Below, in pieces: positions 9,606 to 17,824 of a DNA stretch of 64,000 nucleotides. Location of the stretch: IMG/VR virus record IMGVR_UViG_3300032334_000488, positions 1 through 64,000 of that record; one strand, written 5' to 3'. The notes under the pieces are model-generated. The model was not told the origin of the DNA, did no database searches, and was given only the letters and a program-made list of their open reading frames with translations. Source of the DNA: a virus. The stretch's first letter is position 1. Each line of letters starts with the position of its first letter. The position numbers were made by a program, and so were the translations under genes.

Positions 9606-9933
9606 TGAGCCAGAATACTCATGGCGATACAAAGCACGATGCTCAGGCCAAGACACGGATATCTTCTACCCACCTCGTGACAAAGAACAGTATAAAGAAA
9701 TTGCTAGTAGGGCAAAGACATTCTGTTTTGGTGAAACAGGAAAGAACCCTTGTCCAGTACGAGCAGAGTGTCTATGGGATGCCGTCAGACGAGACGAACC
9801 TCATGGAATTTGGGGAGGACTCAGCCACCGAGAAAGAAACGCCCTCATGCGAAAGTGGCAAAAACTAAAGAAAACTAAGAAGACACAACACACCCTAGAA
9901 GAGTTTATTTTCAGCATAGACAAGGACTACTAA
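9592..9933 (+). CDS. whiB: WhiB-family iron-sulphur regulator
   Basis: 113 residues with the WhiB signature: four cysteines (C17, C45, C54, C60) and the turn GIWGGLSHRER. It would bind a 4Fe-4S cluster and modulate host sigma factor and promoter use; phage WhiB proteins are known in actinobacteriophages. The middle cysteines are spaced C-x8-C-x5-C instead of the usual C-x2-C-x5-C, a six-residue insertion (FGETGKNP). The basic tail (KLKKTKKT) could bind DNA. A second WhiB is at 28008-28283 on the other strand. Confidence 0.88.
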   Translation: MEDFDEPEYSWRYKARCSGQDTDIFYPPRDKEQYKEIASRAKTFCFGETGKNPCPVRAECLWDAVRRDEPHGIWGGLSHRERNALMRKWQKLKKTKKTQHTLEEFIFSIDKDY

Positions 9934-10778
9934 TGCCTTCCAAGACAGACTTCCAGAAGTATCTAGATACTAAGAAAATAGACAGCCGTCTTACTGGTCA
10001 CATTGAACGTCACCTTATGAAGAAGGCACCAGGAGATCGAAGCACAACAGTGCTTCACCCTTCTGAAATGATTAAGGCTGACTTCTGTCATCGTTATTCT
10101 TACTACCTACTTACTGGTGGAAAGAAGATGGAGAAGAACCCAGGACTTACATTGCAGAACATTTTTGATGAAGGTCACTTTATCCATGAGAAGTGGCAGA
10201 ACCGCATCTATGAGATGGGCAACCTGTGGGGAGACTTTAAGTGTATTAACTGCAAGAAGATTACCTCTGGTCTATCACCTGCAGAGTGCGAGCATTGCAA
10301 GTGCACCACATTGCGCTATGACGAAGTCAAGATGTTAGACCCAGAGTTACGCATTGCTGGTCATACAGATGGTTGGGTAAAGAACTTGGGTGATGACTTC
10401 TTGATTGAGATTAAGTCAATCGGTGAAGGCACACTCCGCTTTGAAGCACCTGACCTTCTCTACGATGCAGATGGTGATTTGAATAAAGCATGGAAGAATA
10501 TTCGTCGCCCATTCAGAGGTCACCTCTTGCAGGGACAGATGTATTTGGAGTTAGCACGCCGTATGTTTGGCGATGCAGCACCAAAAGAGATCGTGTTCTT
10601 GTACGAGTTAAAATCAAACCAAGCGTACAAAGAGTTTACGATCAAGGCTGACTACGAAGTTGTAGATAGAATCTTCTTCAAAGCAGAGAAGATCATCAAG
10701 GCAGTTGAGGCTGGAGTAATGCCTCCATGTAACGTGAGTGAAGAGGGTTGCAAGCAGTGCAACCAGATTGAGGACTAA
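9933..10778 (+). CDS. Cas4/RecB-like PD-(D/E)XK exonuclease
   Basis: 281 residues. RecB-type nuclease core: GHTDGWV (motif II Asp) and LIEIKS (E-x-K), then Q-x-x-x-Y (QGQMY). A lone Cys (DFCHRY) near the N-terminus and C-x7-C-x2-C at the end (CNVSEEGCKQC) could hold a 4Fe-4S cluster as in Cas4/AddB. A zinc-finger-like insert (CINC, CEHC) sits at about residues 105-128. It would process DNA ends for the recombinase; there is no CRISPR array in the window. Confidence 0.8.
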   Translation: MPSKTDFQKYLDTKKIDSRLTGHIERHLMKKAPGDRSTTVLHPSEMIKADFCHRYSYYLLTGGKKMEKNPGLTLQNIFDEGHFIHEKWQNRIYEMGNLWGDFKCINCKKITSGLSPAECEHCKCTTLRYDEVKMLDPELRIAGHTDGWVKNLGDDFLIEIKSIGEGTLRFEAPDLLYDADGDLNKAWKNIRRPFRGHLLQGQMYLELARRMFGDAAPKEIVFLYELKSNQAYKEFTIKADYEVVDRIFFKAEKIIKAVEAGVMPPCNVSEEGCKQCNQIED

Positions 10779-11266
10779 TGCTAAACCTAGGAGATGGATC
10801 AAAGCAGGCTGTGGATAAGATGAAGGCACAGAATATCAACCTGTGGCCTGAGCAAGACAAGCAGCCACCTATGCCTAAAGACATCTCCCTGTTGGAGAGC
10901 GATGAACTTAGCGCTTTGTTTACACGCCTGACAGCGTGGTCTAACTTCGTAGCGGGACAGTTAGCCGCATCACAGGTAGATGAGAAGGTGCTGGAGAAGC
11001 GCAGAGACATGCTGGAAGCAAAGTTGCTGATTATGAAAGACACCAGTAAGGTTAAGGGTGAACGAGTGACCATGATGAAGGCTCAGGTGATGGCTGATCC
11101 AGACTTCATGGAGATTGAGGAACGCTATATGAATGCCTATGCGTACCGCAAGATGTTAGAGGTTGTGTATAACAACTTTGAACGTGATGTGGCGCTGGTA
11201 TCCAGAGAGATCACTCGTCGAACCAATGACGTTAGAACGGGACGAAAGGATAAATTCGGAGTATGA
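10778..11266 (+). CDS. helical protein of unknown function
   Basis: 162 residues, overlapping neighbours by one and four bases. Predominantly charged helices with probable coiled coils from residue about 50 on, ending in a basic tail. It sits between the Cas4-like nuclease and the subtilase. Probably a recombination accessory, but no motif supports a specific call. Confidence 0.5.
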   Translation: MLNLGDGSKQAVDKMKAQNINLWPEQDKQPPMPKDISLLESDELSALFTRLTAWSNFVAGQLAASQVDEKVLEKRRDMLEAKLLIMKDTSKVKGERVTMMKAQVMADPDFMEIEERYMNAYAYRKMLEVVYNNFERDVALVSREITRRTNDVRTGRKDKFGV

Positions 11267-12156
11267 AACGGTTAATAACATTACTTATCTCTGTAACGCT
11301 ACTAGGAGTTGTTCCAGTACATGCAGAGCCAGCACCAGCAGTTGTAGTAATTGACAACGGAACTAACACATCACTATTCAAAGACAGCATTGTGTATGAG
11401 GTCTGTCTAGTATCAACACGAGTATGTCCTAACGGGAAGATGTCCATGGAAGGTACAGGGGCTGCAAACCTGCCACCTACAACAGACAAGAACTTTAACC
11501 ATGGAACTCAGATGATCTCCTTGGTTTTACGATTCAACCCAAATGCAAAGATCATTCCTATTCGCATTGTAGGTATGACAGCAACTGGTACGCAGGCTCT
11601 TTACACCATGGACGATGTGCAGACAGCACTCAACTGGGTTGTTGCTAACCGAGTGAAGTACAACATTGCAGTTGTCAGCCTTGCACAAGGAGGGATCTTT
11701 GCAGGATGTAAAGTTCCAGCAGGAATGGCTACAAACATTGCAACACTTAAGGCAGCAAATGTGCCAGTGATAACAGCAGTAGGTAACAACAGCAGTCGCA
11801 CAGATGTTTTTGCTCCTGCATGTTTACCTGACACTGTTTCGATTGGTGCTACAGATAACCCATGGCCAGGTTCACAACCTATTGAGTATGATCCAAAGGC
11901 TGCTCCTTACATTGCTCGCTATAGCAATGGTGCACAGGGACAGACAGACTTCTTCTTAAATGGCCGTTGGAATGCAAAGCAACTAGATGGAACAACTAAG
12001 TTCACAACTGGTACATCAGGAGCAACCGCAGCCATGGCTGGTTGGTGGTTACTGAATAGGAAAGAAACCTTTGACGCAACATTTAATGCATTGATGGCTA
12101 CAACTGTTGATGCTAAGAACGAATTCCAGACAGGAAAATATGTCCGACTCCCATAA
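11263..12156 (+). CDS. secreted subtilisin-like (S8) serine protease
   Basis: 297 residues. An N-terminal signal peptide (KRLITLLISVTLLGVVPVHA, predicted cleavage after HA, residue 21) precedes a compact subtilase domain with the full triad: D31 in VVVIDNGT, H80 in NHGTQM, S252 in GTSGATAA, and the oxyanion Asn175 in VGNNSS. Exported proteases of this kind are unusual in a phage early/replication operon. It could act on host surface proteins or in the cell wall zone late in infection. No propeptide is evident. Confidence 0.85.
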   Translation: MKRLITLLISVTLLGVVPVHAEPAPAVVVIDNGTNTSLFKDSIVYEVCLVSTRVCPNGKMSMEGTGAANLPPTTDKNFNHGTQMISLVLRFNPNAKIIPIRIVGMTATGTQALYTMDDVQTALNWVVANRVKYNIAVVSLAQGGIFAGCKVPAGMATNIATLKAANVPVITAVGNNSSRTDVFAPACLPDTVSIGATDNPWPGSQPIEYDPKAAPYIARYSNGAQGQTDFFLNGRWNAKQLDGTTKFTTGTSGATAAMAGWWLLNRKETFDATFNALMATTVDAKNEFQTGKYVRLP

Positions 12157-12433
12157 GAACATCTTGCAAGAAGCAGATGACTTAATCCATGGAGATCGTA
12201 ATTACACTTACGACCATCCACTAGACAACTTCAACCGAATTAAAAAGGGTTGGGAAGTTATTTTCGGTATTGATATTACTGAAGAACAAGTAGGTCTAGC
12301 AATGGTGTGGGTAAAGATTGCACGAGAGGCGTACATGCACAAGAGAGATAACTTGACGGACGGGGCAGGTTATCTTGGAACCATTGAGATGGTTATAGAT
12401 GAAAGAACCCTCCGTGCCAACAAAACTGTTTGA
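12140..12433 (+). CDS. DUF6378-like phage protein
   Basis: 97 residues starting at MSDSHK with a CAGGAAA ribosome binding site. The pattern GDRNYTYDHPLDNF ... WVKIAREAYMHKRDNLTDGAGYL matches the small conserved family seen in many tailed phages, mostly helical with conserved His/Asp. Function is unknown; the helical His/Asp pattern loosely recalls MazG/dUTPase-like pyrophosphohydrolases. It overlaps the RuvC-like gene. Confidence 0.6.
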   Translation: MSDSHKNILQEADDLIHGDRNYTYDHPLDNFNRIKKGWEVIFGIDITEEQVGLAMVWVKIAREAYMHKRDNLTDGAGYLGTIEMVIDERTLRANKTV

Positions 12434-13001
12434 TGGTGGATTAACAGATAAGCAAGTCCTCGTTGCGGTTGGTATTGACCAATCGTTAACGGGGTTTGCT
12501 TTGTCTGCAGTAAGCATTGCAGAACCAGAGAAGCACATCACATGGGTATACAAGTCTCCCTATTTTGGCATTGAAAGACTTGTAGATATTCGTCAGTGGT
12601 TGATCGACACACTTGACTATGTATCTGAAGATCATGGCATCGTAGACATTGCTATGGAAGGCTCAGTACTTGCTAGTCACGCAGCCTTAGTTCTTGGAGA
12701 GTTGGCCGCTGTGGTCAAGATGGCAATCTACGATTACTTTGGTGAAGATGAAAACTGTCGTTATCCACTAAAGGTTCCACCAATGACATTGAAGAAATAC
12801 GCCTCAGGTAAAGGAAATGCCAAAAAACAAGAGATGTTGATGCAAATCTACAAGAGGTGGGGCATCGAGTTCAATGATGACAATGCAGCAGACGCCTACG
12901 CTCTAGGAAGGCTTGCTGGAAAAACTGCGATTGATGAAACTGAGCGGGCAGTAGCCAAACAAATAGAAGATCCTAAATACAGAGACCAAGCCAGACTTTA
13001 G
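12399..13001 (+). CDS. RuvC-like Holliday junction resolvase
   Basis: 200 residues with an RNase H fold: first Asp in GIDQSLTGF, Glu in AMEGSVL, and the terminal acidic pair in DDNAADAYALG. These match RuvC-like junction resolvases used by phages before packaging. PPMTLKKYASGKGNAKK is the typical basic DNA-binding loop. It starts inside the upstream gene (ATG 12399), so translation is coupled. Confidence 0.8.
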   Translation: MKEPSVPTKLFDGGLTDKQVLVAVGIDQSLTGFALSAVSIAEPEKHITWVYKSPYFGIERLVDIRQWLIDTLDYVSEDHGIVDIAMEGSVLASHAALVLGELAAVVKMAIYDYFGEDENCRYPLKVPPMTLKKYASGKGNAKKQEMLMQIYKRWGIEFNDDNAADAYALGRLAGKTAIDETERAVAKQIEDPKYRDQARL

Positions 13002-13056
13002 CCGTACTATTTAGTCCAGGAGCGGCACACAACATCGAACCAAAGGACTAATAACT

Positions 13057-13350
13057 GTGACAGAACCAACTATCCCTATTTCTGCTGACGAACCGTTCCT
13101 ACGTGTCAGCGCATCTTCAAACCCTCAGAGCGTTGCCTCAGCAATCGCTCACGCAATCTACGATAAGAAGGAAGTAAAACTTCGTGCCGTAGGCGCTGGA
13201 GCGGTTAATCAGGCAGTAAAGGCCATTGCTATCGCCAGAGGCTATGTAGCCCCTCGTGGCATGGATCTATCCTGTATTCCAGGGTTTACCACTATTGAAT
13301 CCCGTGATGGTGAGATCTCTGCAATCGTATTTGCCATTACAGCCAACTAA
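13057..13350 (+). CDS. spoVS: SpoVS-like protein (Alba-type fold)
   Basis: 97 residues, GTG start with an AAGGAC ribosome binding site. The sequence LRVSASSNPQSVASAIAHAI ... VGAGAVNQAVKAIAIARGYV matches the SpoVS family, small Alba-like nucleic-acid-binding proteins that influence sporulation and septation in Bacillus. Phage copies may bind nucleic acids or alter host division. It ends the early operon; a 37-base gap follows. Confidence 0.85.
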   Translation: MTEPTIPISADEPFLRVSASSNPQSVASAIAHAIYDKKEVKLRAVGAGAVNQAVKAIAIARGYVAPRGMDLSCIPGFTTIESRDGEISAIVFAITAN

Positions 13351-13387
13351 AACAGGTTTACCCTTAGACATAGATTAAGGAGTCAAC

Positions 13388-13804
13388 ATGGCAACTTGGA
13401 CATCAATGGGTCACGCAATGCGTCGTCGCATGGGCGCACCTACAAATCATCATGAAGCGGCAGGTAAGAGTATGAGCAAAGATTTAACTCCAGAGCAGAT
13501 CACTGCATCAGGTGGACGAGCATACATGGGTAGTGCTGCAGGTGGATTCACTTCACCAAGCGCAACACCTGCTGTTGGAAAGTTAATGCCTAAGAAGAAC
13601 ACACAGGCTGGCGATCCAACAATCAACAACAAGGCAAATCGCCAGAATGTTGAGCGTCATGGTGCTCAGTACCGTATTACTGCAAAGATGCCTGCACCGA
13701 TTAACATCGAAGCAGGATCAACAATGGCAAATGCAAAAGTCATTCCTTCAGTAATGGGTAAGCAGACACCTAACTTTAATAACGGCGTAGACAGCGCTTA
13801 CTAA
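13388..13804 (+). CDS. small basic protein, unknown, possibly virion-associated
   Basis: 138 residues, AAGGAG ribosome binding site. Rich in Ala, Gly, Lys, Pro and Asn with little predicted secondary structure. It contains DLTPEQI, a loose relative of the recurring N-terminal LxxxQF tag. First of a run of small low-complexity proteins (13.4-17 kb) with overlapping starts. Confidence 0.5.
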   Translation: MATWTSMGHAMRRRMGAPTNHHEAAGKSMSKDLTPEQITASGGRAYMGSAAGGFTSPSATPAVGKLMPKKNTQAGDPTINNKANRQNVERHGAQYRITAKMPAPINIEAGSTMANAKVIPSVMGKQTPNFNNGVDSAY

Positions 13805-13806
13805 TC

Positions 13807-14049
13807 ATGAGTGACTCATTATCATCGAGTCAGTTCTCTCCAGTAACGCCAGACATAACTACACCTTTATCATTAAGTAAAGCGACAACTGGAAGTGCTG
13901 CACAGGCAACTGCATGGCGTAACCGTTCTTTAGGAGAAGGTCGTCCTCTAGCATTGTCCTCCAAAACACAAGGCACTACTTTTAGTTGGGATGATTCGTC
14001 CTCTCAACCTTCTGTTCCACAAGCAGACAAGGGAATGGGTCGCAACTAA
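13807..14049 (+). CDS. small Ser/Thr-rich protein with N-terminal LSxxQF tag
   Basis: 80 residues, beginning MSDSLSSSQFSPV, one of about a dozen proteins in the window with this N-terminal motif. The rest is Ser, Thr and Ala rich and probably disordered. It ends in TAATG shared with the next gene. No family recognised. Confidence 0.5.
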   Translation: MSDSLSSSQFSPVTPDITTPLSLSKATTGSAAQATAWRNRSLGEGRPLALSSKTQGTTFSWDDSSSQPSVPQADKGMGRN

Positions 14050-14561
14050 TGGCTAGACAGCGTCCTGTAATTCGTTCTGAAAAACTTACTCGACCTGCTG
14101 GGGTTCACCCTGCGTTGAGTGCAGTCGAATTTGCAGCACGCACAAATGCTAAACCAATAAGTGATCGTGGACTTACGATGAACGTCCGTACTGGGGTTAC
14201 TACAGACGAACAACCAGCAACTGGTTATGCAGTTGGTGGAGAGCGTGATGTACAGGGTCGCCGTATTAACACTAAGAAAGTTAATACAGGAAGTAAAGAC
14301 CCTAAACTTAGTGCAAACGATGTTTCTAAATTTTCAGAAAAAGTACGCATGGGAACTAAGGATAAGAATGTAAACATTGGCTCATGGGTAGATCCAAGCA
14401 AGCCAAAGAGTGGCGTTCAACTGGATGCTTCTCGTGTCTACACAAACAAAAAAGAAGCCACAAAGAAGATGGAAGAACGTAAGGAGGACGCTATGTATAA
14501 CGTCCAGACTTACGAGAACGTTCCTAATCTTAAGAAAAAGCCAAAAGAAAAGAATCGATAA
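14049..14561 (+). CDS. basic low-complexity protein, unknown
   Basis: 170 residues, strongly basic at the C-terminus (KKKPKEKNR) and rich in Lys, Thr, Asn. Little predicted order. One-base TAATG overlaps on both sides show translational coupling with its neighbours. It may be a virion or DNA-binding protein; nothing diagnostic. Confidence 0.5.
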   Translation: MARQRPVIRSEKLTRPAGVHPALSAVEFAARTNAKPISDRGLTMNVRTGVTTDEQPATGYAVGGERDVQGRRINTKKVNTGSKDPKLSANDVSKFSEKVRMGTKDKNVNIGSWVDPSKPKSGVQLDASRVYTNKKEATKKMEERKEDAMYNVQTYENVPNLKKKPKEKNR

Positions 14562-15094
14562 TGGCTGGCGGATACAATAACTTTTCACCATCGCAGAACT
14601 GGCAATCGCTAGGTGGCGGTGGATTAAACGGCTATAACAATCAAGGTGGTGCAGGTACTCCTGTAGCACGTGACACTATGGATTCACTTCGTATTGGTGT
14701 CGGAAGAGTTCCATCTGCAGAATATCCTGACGGCTATTTAGGCACTATTCGCTCACGTCGTGATGACCGTTTGTTGGATAGCATCAAGAACCGTGTTAAC
14801 CAGAAGTCATACCAGCGAGGTGTACACAAAGGTGAGCGTATTGAGCCATCTATGTACTACTGGCCTGAAGAGTTCACTCCTGACATGGGTCTAGCCCGTC
14901 AGATGAAAGCAACTCTAGTTAACCGTGATGGTGCAGTGTCATACATGATGCCACGCAGTGCACCACAGACTCACCTTACTCCTGCTCCTCACCTCGTCAA
15001 TGATGGTAAAGCCAACACACAGGCTAATGAGCCAGGACAGATTGATGCACGCCGTCAAGCGATGCTTGCTTACTTGAGACCAGCGTGGTCATAA
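14561..15094 (+). CDS. Gly/Asn-rich protein, unknown
   Basis: 177 residues. The first 40 are Gly and Asn rich (for example GGGGLNGYNNQGGAG), followed by a more regular Arg-rich part. Coupled by overlap to the upstream gene. Composition suggests a structural or virion-linked role but this is inference. Confidence 0.5.
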   Translation: MAGGYNNFSPSQNWQSLGGGGLNGYNNQGGAGTPVARDTMDSLRIGVGRVPSAEYPDGYLGTIRSRRDDRLLDSIKNRVNQKSYQRGVHKGERIEPSMYYWPEEFTPDMGLARQMKATLVNRDGAVSYMMPRSAPQTHLTPAPHLVNDGKANTQANEPGQIDARRQAMLAYLRPAWS

Positions 15095-15095
15095 C

Positions 15096-15770
15096 ATGGC
15101 TAAATTTGGTGTAGACCCACATGGTCGCTGGGATAAGAACCTAGCAGAGTCTCAATTTAAGGGACATGTAGAAAACATTATTGGTAAGTACAAGCAGGCC
15201 CCAGAAGAGATGTTGAAGGGCGGTCATGAGTGGTACAGCAAAGCACATGATGTTGCACACACCATTGGTGGTGGAGACACTCGTAGAGGCGCAGGAATCA
15301 TCGCAGCATTGTCTCCATTAAGCACATGGGAAAAGAATGTTTCACAAGCACATGAACTGATTAAAACTGGCAATGTTCATAATGCCCTTCTTCCAGCAAA
15401 TGTTGAGAAGGCTCGTCGTATTCACCAAGGAGAAGACCCTGAGTCTGTTCTAGGTGGACACAAAGTAACTAACTTCTTCCACAATATTCATGATCCTAGT
15501 AGTGCAGAGCACGTAACTATTGACCGTCACGCATACGACATTGCGATGGGACATCCTTTTGTTGGCGCAGGTGGCGGTAAAGCAAAACGTAATATTACTG
15601 AAGGACCAAGTGGACACGTGCCTATGTCAGAAGACCTTGGGTTAAGTTCATTCGGTCGTTACAAGCACTTCGCACATGCATACAAGACTGCTGCTGGAGA
15701 ACTAGGTGTTGATTTGCCACACAAAGTTCAGGCAACTACTTGGGTTCAACATAGAGGTGCAATCGGATGA
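15096..15770 (+). CDS. DUF7178-like phage protein
   Basis: 224 residues. A helical, His-rich domain with IIAALSPLSTWEKNV, VTIDRHAYDIAMG and YKHFAHAYKTAAGEL. I recall similar proteins in actinobacteriophages under DUF7178 but cannot confirm it here. Residues 16-21 read LAESQF, close to the N-terminal tag. The conserved D-R-H-A patch suggests an active or nucleic-acid-binding site of unknown kind. Confidence 0.5.
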   Translation: MAKFGVDPHGRWDKNLAESQFKGHVENIIGKYKQAPEEMLKGGHEWYSKAHDVAHTIGGGDTRRGAGIIAALSPLSTWEKNVSQAHELIKTGNVHNALLPANVEKARRIHQGEDPESVLGGHKVTNFFHNIHDPSSAEHVTIDRHAYDIAMGHPFVGAGGGKAKRNITEGPSGHVPMSEDLGLSSFGRYKHFAHAYKTAAGELGVDLPHKVQATTWVQHRGAIG

Positions 15771-16126
15771 CGCAACATGTTGACGGAGTTTATGATCACA
15801 CCAAACCATGGCGTGCACCAGTAAAGCCAGACCAGGTAGCAAAGCGTTACTCTTATCTTGGCCCATGGGCGTCTAACCAAGAGCGCCTAACACAACAGGC
15901 GTTGATGGTGATGAACATTCCTGGTGCAGATATCTCAGCAATGGTGCGTCCACCCCTGCCACAGATTCAACTGTTTCCAGATCGTTATGGATACGAGAGA
16001 AAACAACCTGGAATCGATGACATCGTAACTGTTGATCGTAACTACACAGAACCACGCATTTCTTGGTATTCTGGTGGAGTTGCTGGCTACCAAGCAGCAG
16101 AACGTAACGGATTGGGGACCAACTAA
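15767..16126 (+). CDS. unknown small protein
   Basis: 119 residues, starting by ATGA overlap with the previous gene. Enriched in Pro, Tyr, Gln and Arg; it may pack as an extended structural polypeptide. No motif recognised. Confidence 0.5.
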   Translation: MTQHVDGVYDHTKPWRAPVKPDQVAKRYSYLGPWASNQERLTQQALMVMNIPGADISAMVRPPLPQIQLFPDRYGYERKQPGIDDIVTVDRNYTEPRISWYSGGVAGYQAAERNGLGTN

Positions 16127-16323
16127 TGGATGGTGATGGCATGATGTCCATGGAGTTGCAGGCTCGCCAAATTGCTGAGAACGCAACCCGTTACAACGGA
16201 TCTGCTCCATGTCCAACCTGTGGAGTAATCATGAACCCTGTAGAATTTATGGCAAATAGAGGTCATTGCCTCTCTTGCGTTACACAACGCAATGCTCAAC
16301 GAGTGAAAGGTAAGATGGCATAA
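16126..16323 (+). CDS. small zinc-finger protein
   Basis: 65 residues with CPTCG and CLSC about 20 residues apart, a zinc ribbon. The start and stop both overlap neighbouring genes by one base (TAATG). Function unknown. Confidence 0.55.
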   Translation: MDGDGMMSMELQARQIAENATRYNGSAPCPTCGVIMNPVEFMANRGHCLSCVTQRNAQRVKGKMA

Positions 16324-16523
16324 TGACAGTTAACTCATCACGTTCAATGAATGCCTCATTAGACGAAGGCGCAACAGACGGCAAGTACCGTAAAGTTCGC
16401 CCAGATACAGAGGTAGGAACTGAGTCATCAGCAACTATCGCCAACCGTCAATCACTGCACCCATTCTATGGTTATGGATTTGCAACATCTGAGTATCCAA
16501 ACAAGGTAAACCCAGGTAAGTAA
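16323..16523 (+). CDS. unknown small protein
   Basis: 66 residues, mostly polar, coupled by a TAATG overlap to the zinc-finger gene. No recognisable domain. Listed because it continues the tightly coupled small-gene array. Confidence 0.45.
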   Translation: MTVNSSRSMNASLDEGATDGKYRKVRPDTEVGTESSATIANRQSLHPFYGYGFATSEYPNKVNPGK

Positions 16524-16525
16524 TC

Positions 16526-16720
16526 ATGGAATTTAACGACCGCAGAAAGAACCCTCACACTCCCCTATCTAAGAGTGCGATGAAGACTTGGGAAAATGAA
16601 ACCGTTACAGGTAGAGACAACCCAAAATGGAAATGTGAAAGTTGCGGTAACAAAGGCGCACAAGATTACGCAGGTCAAGGCCGTGTATGCGAGTCTTGCG
16701 CTTCAAGTTTGGGGTTCTAA
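16526..16720 (+). CDS. small zinc-ribbon protein
   Basis: 64 residues. C-terminal CESCG and CESC pairs about 18 residues apart form a zinc ribbon after a polar N-terminal half. Function unknown. Confidence 0.55.
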   Translation: MEFNDRRKNPHTPLSKSAMKTWENETVTGRDNPKWKCESCGNKGAQDYAGQGRVCESCASSLGF

Positions 16721-16723
16721 AAA

Positions 16724-16948
16724 ATGCCTACACAGGTTCCTGATCGTGGAGAAAACCCACGTCGTAAAGTAAATTTTTACGATGCTAAAGGGGATTTTAG
16801 CCACAGTGCAGACATTCGTTGGTTAGCCCCTAAAGGCTACCGATCAGGTCGTCCCCATGGTTCAGAATTAAAGAAGCACATGAAGCCTATGGGCGGATGG
16901 GCATTGCCTGAATACGACAACAACCCAAAGGCACCTAAGGATAAATAA
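16724..16948 (+). CDS. unknown small basic protein
   Basis: 74 residues, basic and Pro/Gly rich, ending the small-gene array before a promoter-like gap. No family recognised. Confidence 0.45.
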   Translation: MPTQVPDRGENPRRKVNFYDAKGDFSHSADIRWLAPKGYRSGRPHGSELKKHMKPMGGWALPEYDNNPKAPKDK

Positions 16949-16950
16949 TC

Positions 16951-16959
16951 TGTTAGGAT
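16951..16959 (+). promoter_or_regulatory. extended -10 promoter TGTTAGGAT
   Basis: TGTTAGGAT fits the pattern TGnTAnnnT of an extended -10 element. It sits 24 bases upstream of the next ATG, in a non-coding gap after an operon, with an AAGGAG ribosome binding site between. Similar elements occur at 20850, 42270, 45448 and 52796. Confidence 0.5.
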
Positions 16960-16983
16960 AATCGGACTACTACAAGGAGCACA

Positions 16984-17532
16984 ATGAGTAACGTACCAAT
17001 TTTGGGTGAAAAGAAAAAAGACCAAGAACCGATGTTTCGGTTGCTTTATTGTCTTGTCTGCCAATCTCTAGATGAATTGCCACCCTATGATGGTGAGCCA
17101 GAGTTAGACCACCTCCTTGCTGTTGCATGTGAGGCACATGTATTCCCATCAGGAGAACCACACAAAGGTAAATTATTTGTGTTGCCACTTCGTGCATGGG
17201 CACACAACGAATCAAAGCGAGAGATCATTAGCCAGATCAAGGGCGGTGGATCAGCAGGTCTTGCCTCAATCGATGAGACCTTCTACGAATCTCGATCTAC
17301 TTTCATGGAAGATGCAATGAAGTGCTACAAGCAGCACAACAAACCAAAAGATGGATGTTCTGATTGGCACAAGAGCGATCTCATGCTCATTCCTAAGACT
17401 GAGAAAGACCGTATCAAAGAAGGTATGGGTAAGTATAAAGACACTCCAGGTCAGAAGACCTATCTCTGTGATTTCTGTCCAGTAGCGATTGGCGTTGCAG
17501 AGCGTAAACAGAAACTGTTAGGAATGAAATAA
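16984..17532 (+). CDS. zinc-finger-containing protein, unknown
   Basis: 182 residues with a strong AAGGAG ribosome binding site. CLVC near residue 24 and CDFC near residue 161 could form one or two metal sites. The middle is helical and charged. First gene of an operon that runs to the nucleotidyltransferase-like and HAD-like genes. Confidence 0.5.
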   Translation: MSNVPILGEKKKDQEPMFRLLYCLVCQSLDELPPYDGEPELDHLLAVACEAHVFPSGEPHKGKLFVLPLRAWAHNESKREIISQIKGGGSAGLASIDETFYESRSTFMEDAMKCYKQHNKPKDGCSDWHKSDLMLIPKTEKDRIKEGMGKYKDTPGQKTYLCDFCPVAIGVAERKQKLLGMK

Positions 17533-17807
17533 TGGAAGAACAGAAGATTCAAGCAGGGTTTAGTGTAACTATCAATGAGGATGGAACTCTATCGACCCAC
17601 GTGTTCCCAGCAAGCGATACAGTTGCACGACAAGCAACTACCTACGACATCTTTGGATGCTGCAAAGAACTAGTTGAAGACATTGAGTCACAACTACTTG
17701 CAGATCGTATCTCAAAGGCTGTTATTGCTAAGTTAATGCCTCCAACGCCAGAAGAAACGGCAAAAGTACGCATTGCTGAGGCTTTAGCAAACCGCCAAGC
17801 ACAATAA
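17532..17807 (+). CDS. unknown helical protein
   Basis: 91 residues, TAATG coupling to the upstream gene. N-terminal beta-like stretch, then helices rich in Ala, Glu, Lys. No family recognised. Confidence 0.5.
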   Translation: MEEQKIQAGFSVTINEDGTLSTHVFPASDTVARQATTYDIFGCCKELVEDIESQLLADRISKAVIAKLMPPTPEETAKVRIAEALANRQAQ

Positions 17808-17824
17808 CCACATAAACTAGGAGC

